From assembly GCF_018860705.1 (NCBI RefSeq), contig NZ_JAHKQA010000073.1, forward strand, positions 62,001-126,000: 64,000 bases of DNA, in the 5' to 3' direction. The DNA is from Citreicella sp. C3M06. GTDB taxonomy: Bacteria; Pseudomonadota; Alphaproteobacteria; Rhodobacterales; Rhodobacteraceae. Positions 37,693-45,998 of the stretch are shown in pieces. The notes under the pieces are model-generated. The model did not search any database and had not been told where the DNA came from. It saw nothing but the letters and a program-made list of their open reading frames with translations. Numbering within the stretch: the first letter of the stretch is position 1; every line of letters starts with the position of its first letter. Position numbers and translations under genes: made by a program.

Positions 37693-38130
37693 ATGGATCC
37701 CGACCTCCCCCTGACAGCAACTCTTGAAGTGCGCGAACGATGCCTGTGCCTGTCGGCGCAGCGTGCCGCGCGGGTGCTGGCGCGGCGCTTTGATGCGGCG
37801 CTCAAGCCATTCGGGCTGACCAACGGCCAGTTTTCGATCCTGATGTCGCTGAACCGGCCAGAGCCGCCGCGGATCTCGGACCTGTCGCCATTCCTTGCGA
37901 TGGATCGCACCACGCTGACCGCTGCGCTCAAGGTGCTGGAACGGCGCGGGCTGGTGGCCAGCGCCCCCGACCCGGCGGACCGGCGCAACCGCCAGCTGAC
38001 CTTGTCCACCGAGGGGCGCGAGCTGCTCAAGTCTGCGCTGCCGGCGTGGCGCGCCGAACATGATGCGCTGGACGACGATCTCGGCGCGGATCCCGCGACG
38101 CTGAAGGCGCTGCTGGACACGGTCCGATAA
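37693..38130 (+). CDS. MarR family transcriptional regulator
   Basis: A 145-residue winged-helix regulator. The DNA-binding part spans about 45-110 (LTNGQFSILMSLN, RISDLSPFLAMDRTTLTAALKVLERRGLV, PADRRNRQLTLSTEGRELL), the usual MarR signature. A pair of cysteines (RCLCLS) near residue 14-16 could sense thiol stress. The near-adjacent palindrome suggests autorepression. It lies between fnrL and the convergent uspA with no operon partner. The inducing ligand is unknown. Confidence 0.9.
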   Translation: MDPDLPLTATLEVRERCLCLSAQRAARVLARRFDAALKPFGLTNGQFSILMSLNRPEPPRISDLSPFLAMDRTTLTAALKVLERRGLVASAPDPADRRNRQLTLSTEGRELLKSALPAWRAEHDALDDDLGADPATLKALLDTVR

Positions 38131-38133
38131 ATA

Positions 38134-38159
38134 AGGGCGGCGCCCGAAGGCACCGCCCT
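38134..38159. terminator. Bidirectional stem-loop between the MarR gene and uspA
   Basis: AGGGCGG-C-GCC and GGC-A-CCGCCCT pair around a CGAA loop, with one C-A mismatch, three bases after the MarR-type gene stop and 23 bases from the convergent stress gene stop. Confidence 0.65.
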
Positions 38160-38182
38160 GCACTGATCCGCTCTCCTTCGGG

Positions 38183-39022
38183 TCAGTGTGCCAGGAACAC
38201 CGGCACTTGGGCCTGTTCCAGCATGTTCCGCGTCGCCCCACCAAGGATCGCCTCGCGGAAGCGCGAGTGCCCATAGGCCCCCATCACCACCATATCGGCG
38301 TTCACGTCCTGCACGTGGCGTGTCAGCAAATCCGATACCCGCGGCATGGTCTTTGACAGCACGTCGATCTCGGCTTTCACGCCGTGCCGGGCAAGAAACT
38401 GCGACAGCGCGCCGCCCGGATCGGACCGGTTCGGCCCATGCTGCGGCGGGTCGATGACCAAGACATGTACCTTCTCTGCCGAGCTGAGCATTGGCAGCGC
38501 CGCGCGGACAGAGCGCAATGCCTCGCTGCTTTCGTTCCAGCCGATCACCACGCATTTTGGCGTCGCGGTCGGGGCCGTGCCTTCGGGCACGATCAACACC
38601 GGGGTCTGGCCTTCGAACAGCGCGCCCTCGGTGACTGGCTCCAGCTCGACGCCATGATCCTTGCCATAGGGCTTGGGCAGCACCACGAGATCGGAAAACC
38701 GCGCCCGGCCTGCCACATGGCGACCGATGTCAGCCAGCTGCGCAACGCTTTCTTCGACGGCCCAGCGGCAATCGTACCCGGTAAGGATCTTCCGGCAGCT
38801 TGCCGCCAGCGCCTCGGCGTCGGCGGTGGCACGGCTGATGCTTTCTTGCAGGATCATCGCGTTGGCACCGGCATAGTAATACCCGGTCTGCGTCCGATCG
38901 ACGCCAAAGCAAAGGACGTCCAGATGCGCATCGCAATCCTTGGCGATGGCGGCGGCGTGTTCAATGGTCGATTGGGCAAGTGCCTCGTCCGTGACGACCG
39001 TCAGGATGGTTTTGTAGCCCAT
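38183..39022 (-). CDS. Universal stress protein with two UspA domains
   Basis: A 279-residue protein made of two tandem Usp domains (about 1-145 and 153-279). The C-terminal one carries the ATP-binding pattern G-x2-G-x9-G(S/T) as MGAYGHSRFREAILGGATRNML; the N-terminal domain is degenerate. Family members help survival in stress or anaerobic energy limitation. It is divergent from ccoN across two FNR-type boxes, so low-oxygen induction is likely. The start MGYKTILTVVTDE is family-typical. Confidence 0.9.
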   Translation of the reverse strand: MGYKTILTVVTDEALAQSTIEHAAAIAKDCDAHLDVLCFGVDRTQTGYYYAGANAMILQESISRATADAEALAASCRKILTGYDCRWAVEESVAQLADIGRHVAGRARFSDLVVLPKPYGKDHGVELEPVTEGALFEGQTPVLIVPEGTAPTATPKCVVIGWNESSEALRSVRAALPMLSSAEKVHVLVIDPPQHGPNRSDPGGALSQFLARHGVKAEIDVLSKTMPRVSDLLTRHVQDVNADMVVMGAYGHSRFREAILGGATRNMLEQAQVPVFLAH

Positions 39023-39083
39023 GCGATGCTCTCCTCGGCATATGTCTGTCAGCGGATGTTACGTCCGAAAAATGGGACGCACT

Positions 39084-39097
39084 TTGACCATGCGCAA
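39084..39097. promoter_or_regulatory. Second, degenerate FNR-like site between uspA and ccoN
   Basis: TTGAC-CATG-CGCAA matches the first half-site and part of the second of an FNR box. It lies 61 bases from the uspA start, so it may serve that gene. Confidence 0.4.
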
Positions 39098-39115
39098 TGC
39101 TTGGGCAGAAATGCC

Positions 39116-39129
39116 TTGATACAGATCAA
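39116..39129. promoter_or_regulatory. Perfect FNR box upstream of ccoNOQP
   Basis: TTGAT-ACAG-ATCAA matches the consensus in every position. It is 90 bases upstream of the ccoN start, the right place to activate the high-affinity oxidase operon when FnrL is active. Confidence 0.88.
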
Positions 39130-39219
39130 AGATACGTGACGGGGGAATGCCCATTAAGCGGTAAGCCTAAAACCGCTCGTGCGGCGCCGAATCGTGCGAG
39201 AGAGACGAAGGGACGAAAA

Positions 39220-40833
39220 ATGATCAATTACTTCAAGCTGATCGTGCTGGGGGTGATCGCGGTTTTCGCGCTGATCGCCTCCAACTACGCACGCGATCTG
39301 GCTTATCAGGTGCACGCCATCCTGATTTTTCTGGTGGCGGCGGGGATGTTCCTGTGGACCTTGCGCAGCACCGACGAACCGGTGCCAGCCGCGGTGCTGC
39401 AGACCTCTTACATGGATGACGTCATCCGCGCCGGTGTGATCGCCACCGCCTTCTGGGGCGTTGTCGGCTTTCTTGCCGGAACGTTCATCGCCAGCCAGCT
39501 TGCCTTTCCGGCGCTGAATTTCGACTGGGCCAACGGCTACCTGAACTTTGGACGGTTGCGCCCGCTGCACACCTCGGCGGTGATCTTCGCCTTTGGGGGC
39601 AACGCGCTGATCTGTACGTCCTTTTACGTTGTCCAGCGCACCAGCGCCGCGCGGCTCTGGGGCGGCAATCTCGCGTGGTTCGTGTTCTGGGGCTACAACC
39701 TGTTCATCGTACTGGCGGCCACCGGCTATATCCTCGGCGGCACCCAGTCCAAGGAATACGCCGAGCCGGAATGGTACATCGATCTGTGGCTGACCGTGGT
39801 CTGGCTGTGCTACCTTGCGGTCTTTGTCGGCACCATCGTCAAGCGCCGCGAGCCGCATATCTACGTGGCCAACTGGTTCTACCTGTCCTTCATCATCACC
39901 GTCGCCATGCTGCACGTGTTCAACAACCTGTCGATCCCGGTGTCGATCTGGGGCAGCAAATCGGTGCAGGTGTTCAGCGGCGTGCAGGATGCCATGACGC
40001 AATGGTGGTACGGCCACAACGCCGTGGGCTTCTTCCTGACCGCCGGTTTCCTTGGCATGATGTATTACTTCGTGCCCAAGCAGGCCGAGCGCCCGGTGTT
40101 CAGCTACAAGCTGTCGATCGTGCACTTCTGGGCGCTGATCTTCATCTACATCTGGGCCGGTCCGCACCATTTGCATTACACCGCCCTGCCCGACTGGGCC
40201 TCGACCCTTGGCATGGTGTTCTCGATCGTGCTGTGGATGCCGTCCTGGGGCGGGATGATCAACGGCCTGATGACGCTGAGCGGCGCATGGGACAAGCTGC
40301 GCACCGATCCGATCATGCGGATGCTGGTGATCTCGATCGGCTTTTACGGCATGTCGACCTTTGAGGGCCCGATGATGTCGATCCGCGCCGTCAACTCGCT
40401 GAGCCATTACACCGACTGGACCATCGGCCACGTGCATTCTGGCGCGCTTGGCTGGAACGGCATGATCACCTTTGGCGCGCTGTATTTCCTGACGCCGCGC
40501 CTGTGGAACCGCGAGCGGCTCTATAGCCTCAGCCTCGTCAGCTGGCACTTCTGGCTCGCCACCATCGGCATCGTTCTGTACGCCGCTTCGATGTGGGTGA
40601 CCGGCATCATGGAAGGCCTGATGTGGCGCGAAGTCGACGCCAACGGCTTCCTCGTCAACAGCTTTGCCGACACCGTGTCCGCCAAATTCCCGATGTATGT
40701 GGTGCGTTCCATTGGTGGCCTGCTCTACGTCGCTGGTGGGGTGATCATGTGCTACAACCTCTGGATGACCGTGAAAAAGGCACCGGCTGTCGAAGCCACC
40801 GCCGCCGCGGCTCATGCGAATCCGGCCGAATAA
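39220..40833 (+). CDS. ccoN: cbb3-type cytochrome c oxidase catalytic subunit I (CcoN)
   Basis: A 537-residue heme-copper oxidase core with about twelve helices. Metal ligands are visible in [15 protein letters not shown] (low-spin heme), [15 protein letters not shown] and [14 protein letters not shown] (copper B), and [19 protein letters not shown] (high-spin and low-spin hemes). It reduces oxygen to water at very low oxygen concentration. I chose ATG 39220 ([11 protein letters not shown]) since it begins the first helix. ccoO follows after 14 bases. A perfect FNR box lies upstream. Confidence 0.96.
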   Translation: MINYFKLIVLGVIAVFALIASNYARDLAYQVHAILIFLVAAGMFLWTLRSTDEPVPAAVLQTSYMDDVIRAGVIATAFWGVVGFLAGTFIASQLAFPALNFDWANGYLNFGRLRPLHTSAVIFAFGGNALICTSFYVVQRTSAARLWGGNLAWFVFWGYNLFIVLAATGYILGGTQSKEYAEPEWYIDLWLTVVWLCYLAVFVGTIVKRREPHIYVANWFYLSFIITVAMLHVFNNLSIPVSIWGSKSVQVFSGVQDAMTQWWYGHNAVGFFLTAGFLGMMYYFVPKQAERPVFSYKLSIVHFWALIFIYIWAGPHHLHYTALPDWASTLGMVFSIVLWMPSWGGMINGLMTLSGAWDKLRTDPIMRMLVISIGFYGMSTFEGPMMSIRAVNSLSHYTDWTIGHVHSGALGWNGMITFGALYFLTPRLWNRERLYSLSLVSWHFWLATIGIVLYAASMWVTGIMEGLMWREVDANGFLVNSFADTVSAKFPMYVVRSIGGLLYVAGGVIMCYNLWMTVKKAPAVEATAAAAHANPAE

Positions 40834-40847
40834 GGAGAGCCAGGATC

Positions 40848-41576
40848 ATGGGAATTCTCGAAAAACACGGCGTGCTTGAAAAGAACGTCACGCTGCTGGC
40901 GATCTTTGCCTTCCTTGTGGTGACCATTGGCGGGCTGGTGCAGATCGTGCCGCTGTTCTACCTCGAAAACACCATCGAGGATGTCGAAGGCATGCGCCCC
41001 TACACGCCGCTGGAACTGGCTGGGCGCGACATCTACATCCGCGAGGGCTGCTACGTCTGCCACAGCCAGATGATCCGCCCGATGCGCGATGAGGTCGAAC
41101 GCTACGGCCATTACAGCCTCGCGGCGGAATCGCAGTATGACCATCCGTTCCAATGGGGGTCCAAGCGTACCGGGCCGGATCTGGCCCGCGTCGGGGGGCG
41201 CTATTCCGACAACTGGCATGTCGATCACCTGCGTGACCCGCAATCGGTGGTGCCGGAATCGGTGATGCCGAAATACGGTTTCCTCGAGGCGACGCTGATC
41301 GACGGCGAGCACATTCAGGATCTGATGAGCACCCATCGCTTTGTCGGCGTGCCCTACACCGACGAGATGATCGAGGCCGGGTATCAGGATTTCCTTGCCC
41401 AATCCAACCCCGACCGTGACTACGACGGCCTGCTCGAGCGCTACGGCGAGGCAACCAACGTGCGCAACTTCGACAGCCAGCCGGGGATCTCGGAGCTCGA
41501 CGCGCTGATCGCCTATCTTCAGATGCTCGGCACGCTGGTCGATTTCTCGACCTTCGAGCCGGACGCAAGCCGCTAG
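40848..41576 (+). CDS. ccoO: cbb3 oxidase subunit II, monoheme cytochrome c (CcoO)
   Basis: A 242-residue membrane-anchored cytochrome. One N-terminal helix (about 14-35) and a heme site CYVCH at Cys68-Cys71-His72 in [15 protein letters not shown] are the CcoO hallmark. Electrons pass from CcoP through it to CcoN. The start at 40848 ([13 protein letters not shown]) is standard. It is part of the ccoNOQP operon. Confidence 0.95.
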   Translation: MGILEKHGVLEKNVTLLAIFAFLVVTIGGLVQIVPLFYLENTIEDVEGMRPYTPLELAGRDIYIREGCYVCHSQMIRPMRDEVERYGHYSLAAESQYDHPFQWGSKRTGPDLARVGGRYSDNWHVDHLRDPQSVVPESVMPKYGFLEATLIDGEHIQDLMSTHRFVGVPYTDEMIEAGYQDFLAQSNPDRDYDGLLERYGEATNVRNFDSQPGISELDALIAYLQMLGTLVDFSTFEPDASR

Positions 41577-41584
41577 GGGGCAAT

Positions 41585-41788
41585 ATGGGACACGAAACCT
41601 ATAACGCCCTGCGCCATTTTGCGGACAGCTGGGGCCTGCTGGCGATGTTCGTCTTTTTTGTCGGCGTGATCGTCTGGGCCCTGCGCCCCGGCAGCCGCAA
41701 GGCGCATCAGGACGCGGCCACGGTGGTGTTCCGCAACGAGGACAAACCGGCGCCGCCGGCGGACGAGACCGAGGGACACGACAAATGA
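41585..41788 (+). CDS. ccoQ: cbb3 oxidase small subunit CcoQ
   Basis: A 67-residue single-helix membrane protein (helix about 16-33, [18 protein letters not shown]) that stabilises the cbb3 complex. A charged C-terminal tail ends in EGHDK. It overlaps ccoP by four bases (ATGA). Confidence 0.92.
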   Translation: MGHETYNALRHFADSWGLLAMFVFFVGVIVWALRPGSRKAHQDAATVVFRNEDKPAPPADETEGHDK

Positions 41789-42672
41789 GTGACCACAAGA
41801 AAAACGACCAGGACCACGACTACGAAACCACCGGCCACTCGTGGGACGGCATCGAGGAATACAACAAGCCGCTTCCCAAGTGGTGGCTGATGATCTTCTA
41901 CGCCAGCATCGTCTGGGGCATCGGGTACAGCATCATGTACCCGGCATGGCCCGGCGTGAAATCGGCCACCGCGGGCATCCTTGGCTGGTCGACGCGCGGC
42001 GACGTGGAGCAGGCCATCGTCGATCACGCCAATGAACTGGCACCGATCAACGCCCAGCTGGCCTCTGTCGATCTCGAGGATATCGCGGCAGACCCCGAGC
42101 TGAACACCTATGCCCAGAACGCCGGCGCGGCGGTGTTCCGCACATGGTGCGCGCAGTGCCATGGCTCGGGCGCGGCGGGGAACGTCGGCTACCCCAACCT
42201 GCTCGATGATGATTGGCTCTGGGGCGGCACGATGGAAGACATCCACTACACCGTCACCCACGGCATCCGCAACGAACAGGACCTCGATGCGCGCTATTCA
42301 GAAATGCCCGCCTTTGGCCGCGACGATCTGCTGCCGAAAGAAGAAATCGCGCAGGTGGCAAATTTCGTCATGACGCTGTCAGGCGAAACCCCGCCCGCGC
42401 CCGATCTGGTGGCCGCTGGCGCCGAGGTGTTCGACATCAACTGCGCGTCCTGCCACGGCGAAGACGGCGCGGGCGACCGCTTTCAGGGCGCGCCCAACCT
42501 GACCGATGCGATCTGGCTCTATGGCGGCGATTACGACGCCATCCACGAAACCGTGGTGAACGCCCGCTTCGGCGTCATGCCCCCGATGGGCGGCGCCCAG
42601 TTGTCCGAAGCCGAAATCCGCGCCGTGACAACCTATGTCCACGGACTGGGGGGCGGCGAAGCGGCCGAGTAA
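41785..42672 (+). CDS. ccoP: cbb3 oxidase subunit III, diheme cytochrome c (CcoP)
   Basis: A 295-residue membrane-anchored diheme cytochrome and the electron entry point of the oxidase. One helix lies at about 33-53 ([18 protein letters not shown]). Heme sites are CAQCH (122-126) and CASCH (220-224). Distal methionines lie in SEMPAFG and FGVMPPMGG. It is last in ccoNOQP, followed by two stem-loops, one with a U tract. Confidence 0.95.
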   Translation: MSDHKKNDQDHDYETTGHSWDGIEEYNKPLPKWWLMIFYASIVWGIGYSIMYPAWPGVKSATAGILGWSTRGDVEQAIVDHANELAPINAQLASVDLEDIAADPELNTYAQNAGAAVFRTWCAQCHGSGAAGNVGYPNLLDDDWLWGGTMEDIHYTVTHGIRNEQDLDARYSEMPAFGRDDLLPKEEIAQVANFVMTLSGETPPAPDLVAAGAEVFDINCASCHGEDGAGDRFQGAPNLTDAIWLYGGDYDAIHETVVNARFGVMPPMGGAQLSEAEIRAVTTYVHGLGGGEAAE

Positions 42673-42687
42673 CCCCCCAAAAAGACA

Positions 42688-42711
42688 CCTTCAGGCCTTC
42701 GGGTCTGAAGG
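42688..42711 (+). terminator. First stem-loop after ccoP
   Basis: CCTTCAG (42688-42694) pairs with CTGAAGG (42705-42711) around GCCTTCGGGT, 15 bases after ccoP. It probably protects the 3' end. Confidence 0.5.
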
Positions 42712-42712
42712 C

Positions 42713-42764
42713 AAACGCCGGCGCCCCCTCCTGTTCGCGCGTTTTCAGGGGCACCGGCGTTTTT
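42713..42764 (+). terminator. Rho-independent terminator of ccoNOQP
   Basis: AAACGCCGG (42713-42721) plus GCCCC pairs with GGGGC plus CCGGCGTTT, with a C-A mismatch between, and the second arm runs into five T residues (42760-42764). This is the clearest plus-strand terminator in the cco region. Confidence 0.8.
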
Positions 42765-42899
42765 CGTGCCCGGCTCGCACACCGGTCACATGAGGTGTTT
42801 TCTGAGTATGGCGGTGGTCGCGCATCAATCAAGGCAGATTGCGCAAAACTCTGGCCCTTGGCACATCTTTTTACACAAATCGAGCCCTACCACCGGCGG

Positions 42900-43034
42900 T
42901 TACCGCAGCCTCTCATCCTTGCGAAAACGCTCCAGCCGGGCTTCGACCTCGGCGCGCGGCGCCGGGCGCCAACGATCTGCCTGCGGCTCGGTGCGGCTGG
43001 CGGTCATGAAAGTTCTGGCGAAAATTCCAAGCAT
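42900..43034 (-). CDS. 44-residue small basic protein divergent from the LysR gene
   Basis: The minus strand has an ATG at 43034 preceded by AGGAG (in ACAGGAGAAAAGACG) and a TAA at 42900. The 44-residue product begins MLGIFARTFMTASRT and ends in a strongly charged helix, VEARLERFRKDERLR. There is no membrane segment beyond a weakly hydrophobic start. I do not recognise a family; a resemblance in size and charge to small DUF1127-type proteins is only an impression. The divergent LysR regulator starts 98 bases away and may control it. Confidence 0.6.
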   Translation of the reverse strand: MLGIFARTFMTASRTEPQADRWRPAPRAEVEARLERFRKDERLR

Positions 43035-43132
43035 CGTCTTTTCTCCTGTCTGGCACATCCATGCCATTCATATTGACTGAACCGCCGATTCAGGCCAGTC
43101 AGGAAGCCTGACATGATGTAAGCTGAGCTGAC

Positions 43133-44017
43133 ATGGACTGGACCGCGATCCCGCCGCTTTCCGCGCTGCGCGCCTTTGCCGCCTATGCCGAGCACCGCTC
43201 GGTCGAACAGGCCGGCAATGCGCTCAATGTCAGTCACGCCGCGATCAGCCAGCAGATCCGCAATCTCGAAACTCATCTTGGCTTTGCGCTGCTCGACCGG
43301 CATGGCCGCCGCATGACGCTGACCCCTGACGGAGAGCGCCTAGCCGAAGCACTGCTCGACGGGTTTGGCGGCATCGCCCGCACGCTGGCCGAGATGACCG
43401 GGCGCGATGCCGGGCGGGCGCTGGAAATCTCGGCCACGCCGGGGTTTGCCGCAACATGGCTGATGCCGCGCCTGCCGGGATTTCGGGAACGCCACCCCTC
43501 GCTCAGCCTTGCCATCGACCCATCGTCGCAGCTGCGCAGCCTCCAGCCCGGCGGGCTGGACGTGGCGATCCGCTATGGTGATGGCAACTGGCCGGGGCTG
43601 GAGGCCGAACGCCTGTTCCTGTCGCCCATCGTGGTGGTGGCCGCCCCGGCGCTGGTGCCGCGCCCGATCACCGATCCGGCCGAGCTGCGCGCCTATCCAT
43701 GGCTTCAGGAACTAGGCACCTCCGAGGCGACCGACTGGCTGGCAGAATACGGCGTGACCCCGGACACCGCCCATGGCATGACCGGCCTGCCCGGCAACCT
43801 GATGATCGAGGCCGCCCGGCAAGGTCAGGGCATCGCCATCACCGCACGGCTCTTCGTCGAACAGGATCTCGTGGCCGGGCGTCTGCGCCTGCTGTTTCAG
43901 GACGCGCGGCAAAAGGGCTATTGGATGGTCACCCGCCCCGGCATCCCGCGCCCGCCCCTGCGACACTTCGTATCGTGGCTGCGCCGGGAGGCGGCAAAAG
44001 CTTCATCGCCGATATAG
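43133..44017 (+). CDS. LysR family transcriptional regulator (GcvA-like)
   Basis: A 294-residue regulator. The helix-turn-helix at about 5-65 (PPLSALRAFAAYAEHRSVEQAG, VSHAAISQQIRNLE) is of the GcvA subgroup. A periplasmic-binding-type ligand domain follows from about 92. It is located between ccoNOQP and ccoGHIS, divergent from the small 44-residue gene. It is unlikely to be part of oxidase biogenesis. LysR proteins usually control the divergent neighbour. Confidence 0.88.
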   Translation: MDWTAIPPLSALRAFAAYAEHRSVEQAGNALNVSHAAISQQIRNLETHLGFALLDRHGRRMTLTPDGERLAEALLDGFGGIARTLAEMTGRDAGRALEISATPGFAATWLMPRLPGFRERHPSLSLAIDPSSQLRSLQPGGLDVAIRYGDGNWPGLEAERLFLSPIVVVAAPALVPRPITDPAELRAYPWLQELGTSEATDWLAEYGVTPDTAHGMTGLPGNLMIEAARQGQGIAITARLFVEQDLVAGRLRLLFQDARQKGYWMVTRPGIPRPPLRHFVSWLRREAAKASSPI

Positions 44018-44100
44018 TAATTGATGCATGTCAAAGCCTGCCGCGCGCGTCCGGTCCAGAACCGCCCGCAAACAGGCAACCGACGCGAAGGCGAATCCCC

Positions 44101-45534
44101 GTGGCCGATACCCCTCCTTCTGCCCCCTCCCTTTATGAATCGCGCGAGCCGATCTTTCCGCGCCGGGTCAGCGGCCCGTTCCGCAACCTGAAATGGGCGC
44201 TGCTGGCGGTGATGCTGGGGATCTATTACATCACCCCGTGGATCCGCTGGGACCGCGGCCCGGCGCTGCCCGATCAGGCGGTGCTGCTGGACATGGCGAA
44301 CCGGCGCTTTTTCTTCTTCTGGATCGAAATCTGGCCGCATGAATTCTATTTCGTCGCCGGGCTGCTGGTGATGGCCGGGCTGGGGCTGTTCCTGTTCACC
44401 TCGGCGCTCGGGCGGGTGTGGTGCGGCTATGCCTGCCCGCAGACGGTCTGGACCGACCTGTTCATCCTCGTGGAACGCTGGATCGAGGGCGACCGCAACG
44501 CCCGCCTGCGCCTGCATCGGCAAAAGCAATGGGATCTGCGCAAGGCCCGGCTGCGGGTGACCAAATGGGTGGCGTGGTTTCTGATCGCCATGGCGACAGG
44601 CGGGGCCTGGGTGTTCTATTTCACCGATGCGCCGACGCTGCTGCGGGATCTGCTGACGCTGCAGGCCCATCCTGTTGCGTGGACGACCATCTTGGTGCTG
44701 ACCGCCACCACCTTTGCCTTTGGCGGCTTTGCCCGCGAACAGATCTGCATCTACGCCTGCCCATGGCCGCGCATTCAGGCCGCGATGATGGACGAAGACA
44801 CCCTGACCGTCGGCTATCGTGACTGGCGCGGCGAGCCGCGCGGCAAGCATCGCAAGGCGGAGGGCGCCGAGACCCTTGGCGATTGCATCGACTGCCGCGC
44901 CTGCGTCAACGTTTGCCCGACCGGAATCGACATTCGCGACGGGCAGCAGATGGCCTGCATCACCTGCGCGCTGTGCATCGATGCCTGCGACGACGTGATG
45001 GCAAAGATCGGCAAGCCGCGCGGGCTGATCGATTATCTCGCGCTGTCGGATGAAACCCGCGAGCGCGCCGGCAACGCGCCGCGCCCGGTGTGGACCCATG
45101 TGTTTCGCCCGCGCGTCCTTTTGTACACTGCGCTCTGGACGCTGGTGGGCGTCGGGCTTGTGGTCGCGCTTGTGCTGCGCCCACCGGTCGAGATGACCGT
45201 GGCCCCGGTGCGCAACCCGACCTTCGTGATGCTGTCCGACGGATCGATCCGCAACACCTACGATGTGCGCCTGCGCAACAAGCACGGCGAGGATCGCCTG
45301 TTTGCGCTGTCGATCGATGATGCTCCGGCGCTGACAATCACGCTTGAGGGCGAGGATGACACCACCGTGGACGTGCGCGCCAACGAGACGTATCTTCAAC
45401 GCGTCTATGTGACCGCCGCCCGCGGCACGCCCGAGGCGCAGAACGAGCGTACAGAATTCGTGTTGCGGCTCGAAGACACCACCACAGGTGACATGGCGAC
45501 CAAGGAAACGGTCTTCAACGGACGGGACAACTGA
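44101..45534 (+). CDS. ccoG: cbb3 oxidase assembly polyferredoxin CcoG (RdxA/FixG)
   Basis: A 477-residue membrane protein that reduces copper for delivery to the cbb3 oxidase. Five helices lie within the first 260 residues, with CGYACPQTVW and ICIYACPWPRIQ. Two 4Fe-4S clusters follow in DCIDCRACVNVCPTGIDIR and ACITCALCIDACDDV, and a C-terminal Ig-like periplasmic domain begins about 370. The only start in good position is a GTG at 44101 after GAAGG. The stop shares a base with the ccoH ATG (TGATG). Confidence 0.92.
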   Translation: MADTPPSAPSLYESREPIFPRRVSGPFRNLKWALLAVMLGIYYITPWIRWDRGPALPDQAVLLDMANRRFFFFWIEIWPHEFYFVAGLLVMAGLGLFLFTSALGRVWCGYACPQTVWTDLFILVERWIEGDRNARLRLHRQKQWDLRKARLRVTKWVAWFLIAMATGGAWVFYFTDAPTLLRDLLTLQAHPVAWTTILVLTATTFAFGGFAREQICIYACPWPRIQAAMMDEDTLTVGYRDWRGEPRGKHRKAEGAETLGDCIDCRACVNVCPTGIDIRDGQQMACITCALCIDACDDVMAKIGKPRGLIDYLALSDETRERAGNAPRPVWTHVFRPRVLLYTALWTLVGVGLVVALVLRPPVEMTVAPVRNPTFVMLSDGSIRNTYDVRLRNKHGEDRLFALSIDDAPALTITLEGEDDTTVDVRANETYLQRVYVTAARGTPEAQNERTEFVLRLEDTTTGDMATKETVFNGRDN

Positions 45535-45992
45535 TGGCACGCGACTTCAGACTGAACGGCTGGCATGTTCTGGCGATCTTCGTCGGGGCCTTTGGCGTGA
45601 TCATCGGGGTGAACCTTGCGCTGGCGTGGAACGCCGTCGCCACCTTCCCCGGCCTCGAGGTCGCCAACTCCTACGTTGCCAGCCAGACCTTCGACGCCCG
45701 CCGCTCCGCACAAGAGGCGCTTGGCTGGACGGTCGAGGCAACTGCGGCAGATGGGCAGATCGTGCTCGCCATCACCGATGCCAAGGGCTACCCGGTGCAG
45801 CCAAAAACGCTGAACGCCAAGGTCGGGCGCACCACCAGCGCCAAGGATGACCGCACACCCGAGTTCACCTTTGACGGGCGCGCCTATAGCGCCAGCGACC
45901 CGCTGGCCCCCGGTTACTGGAACGTCTGGCTGAGCGCCGAGGCCTTCGACGGCACCCAGTTCCAGCAACGCCTGTCGCTGCGCGTCCGGTAA
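45534..45992 (+). CDS. ccoH: cbb3 oxidase assembly protein CcoH (FixH)
   Basis: A 152-residue protein with one N-terminal helix (about 9-31, GWHVLAIFVGAFGVIIGVN) and a periplasmic beta domain. It is needed for stable cbb3 assembly. FixH family features include NSYVASQTFDARR and the C-terminal GYWNVWLSAEAFDGTQF. Its start overlaps ccoG. ccoI follows after six bases. Confidence 0.9.
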   Translation: MARDFRLNGWHVLAIFVGAFGVIIGVNLALAWNAVATFPGLEVANSYVASQTFDARRSAQEALGWTVEATAADGQIVLAITDAKGYPVQPKTLNAKVGRTTSAKDDRTPEFTFDGRAYSASDPLAPGYWNVWLSAEAFDGTQFQQRLSLRVR

Positions 45993-45998
45993 GCTGCC

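Noticed and set aside
39154-40815. 553-residue minus-strand frame opposite ccoN
   Set aside because: Antisense shadow; ccoN carries all metal ligands in the correct frame.
42766-43080. 104-residue plus-strand frame between ccoP and the LysR gene
   Set aside because: No ribosome site and shadow-like composition. The opposite strand has the better supported 44-residue gene with an AGGAG site.
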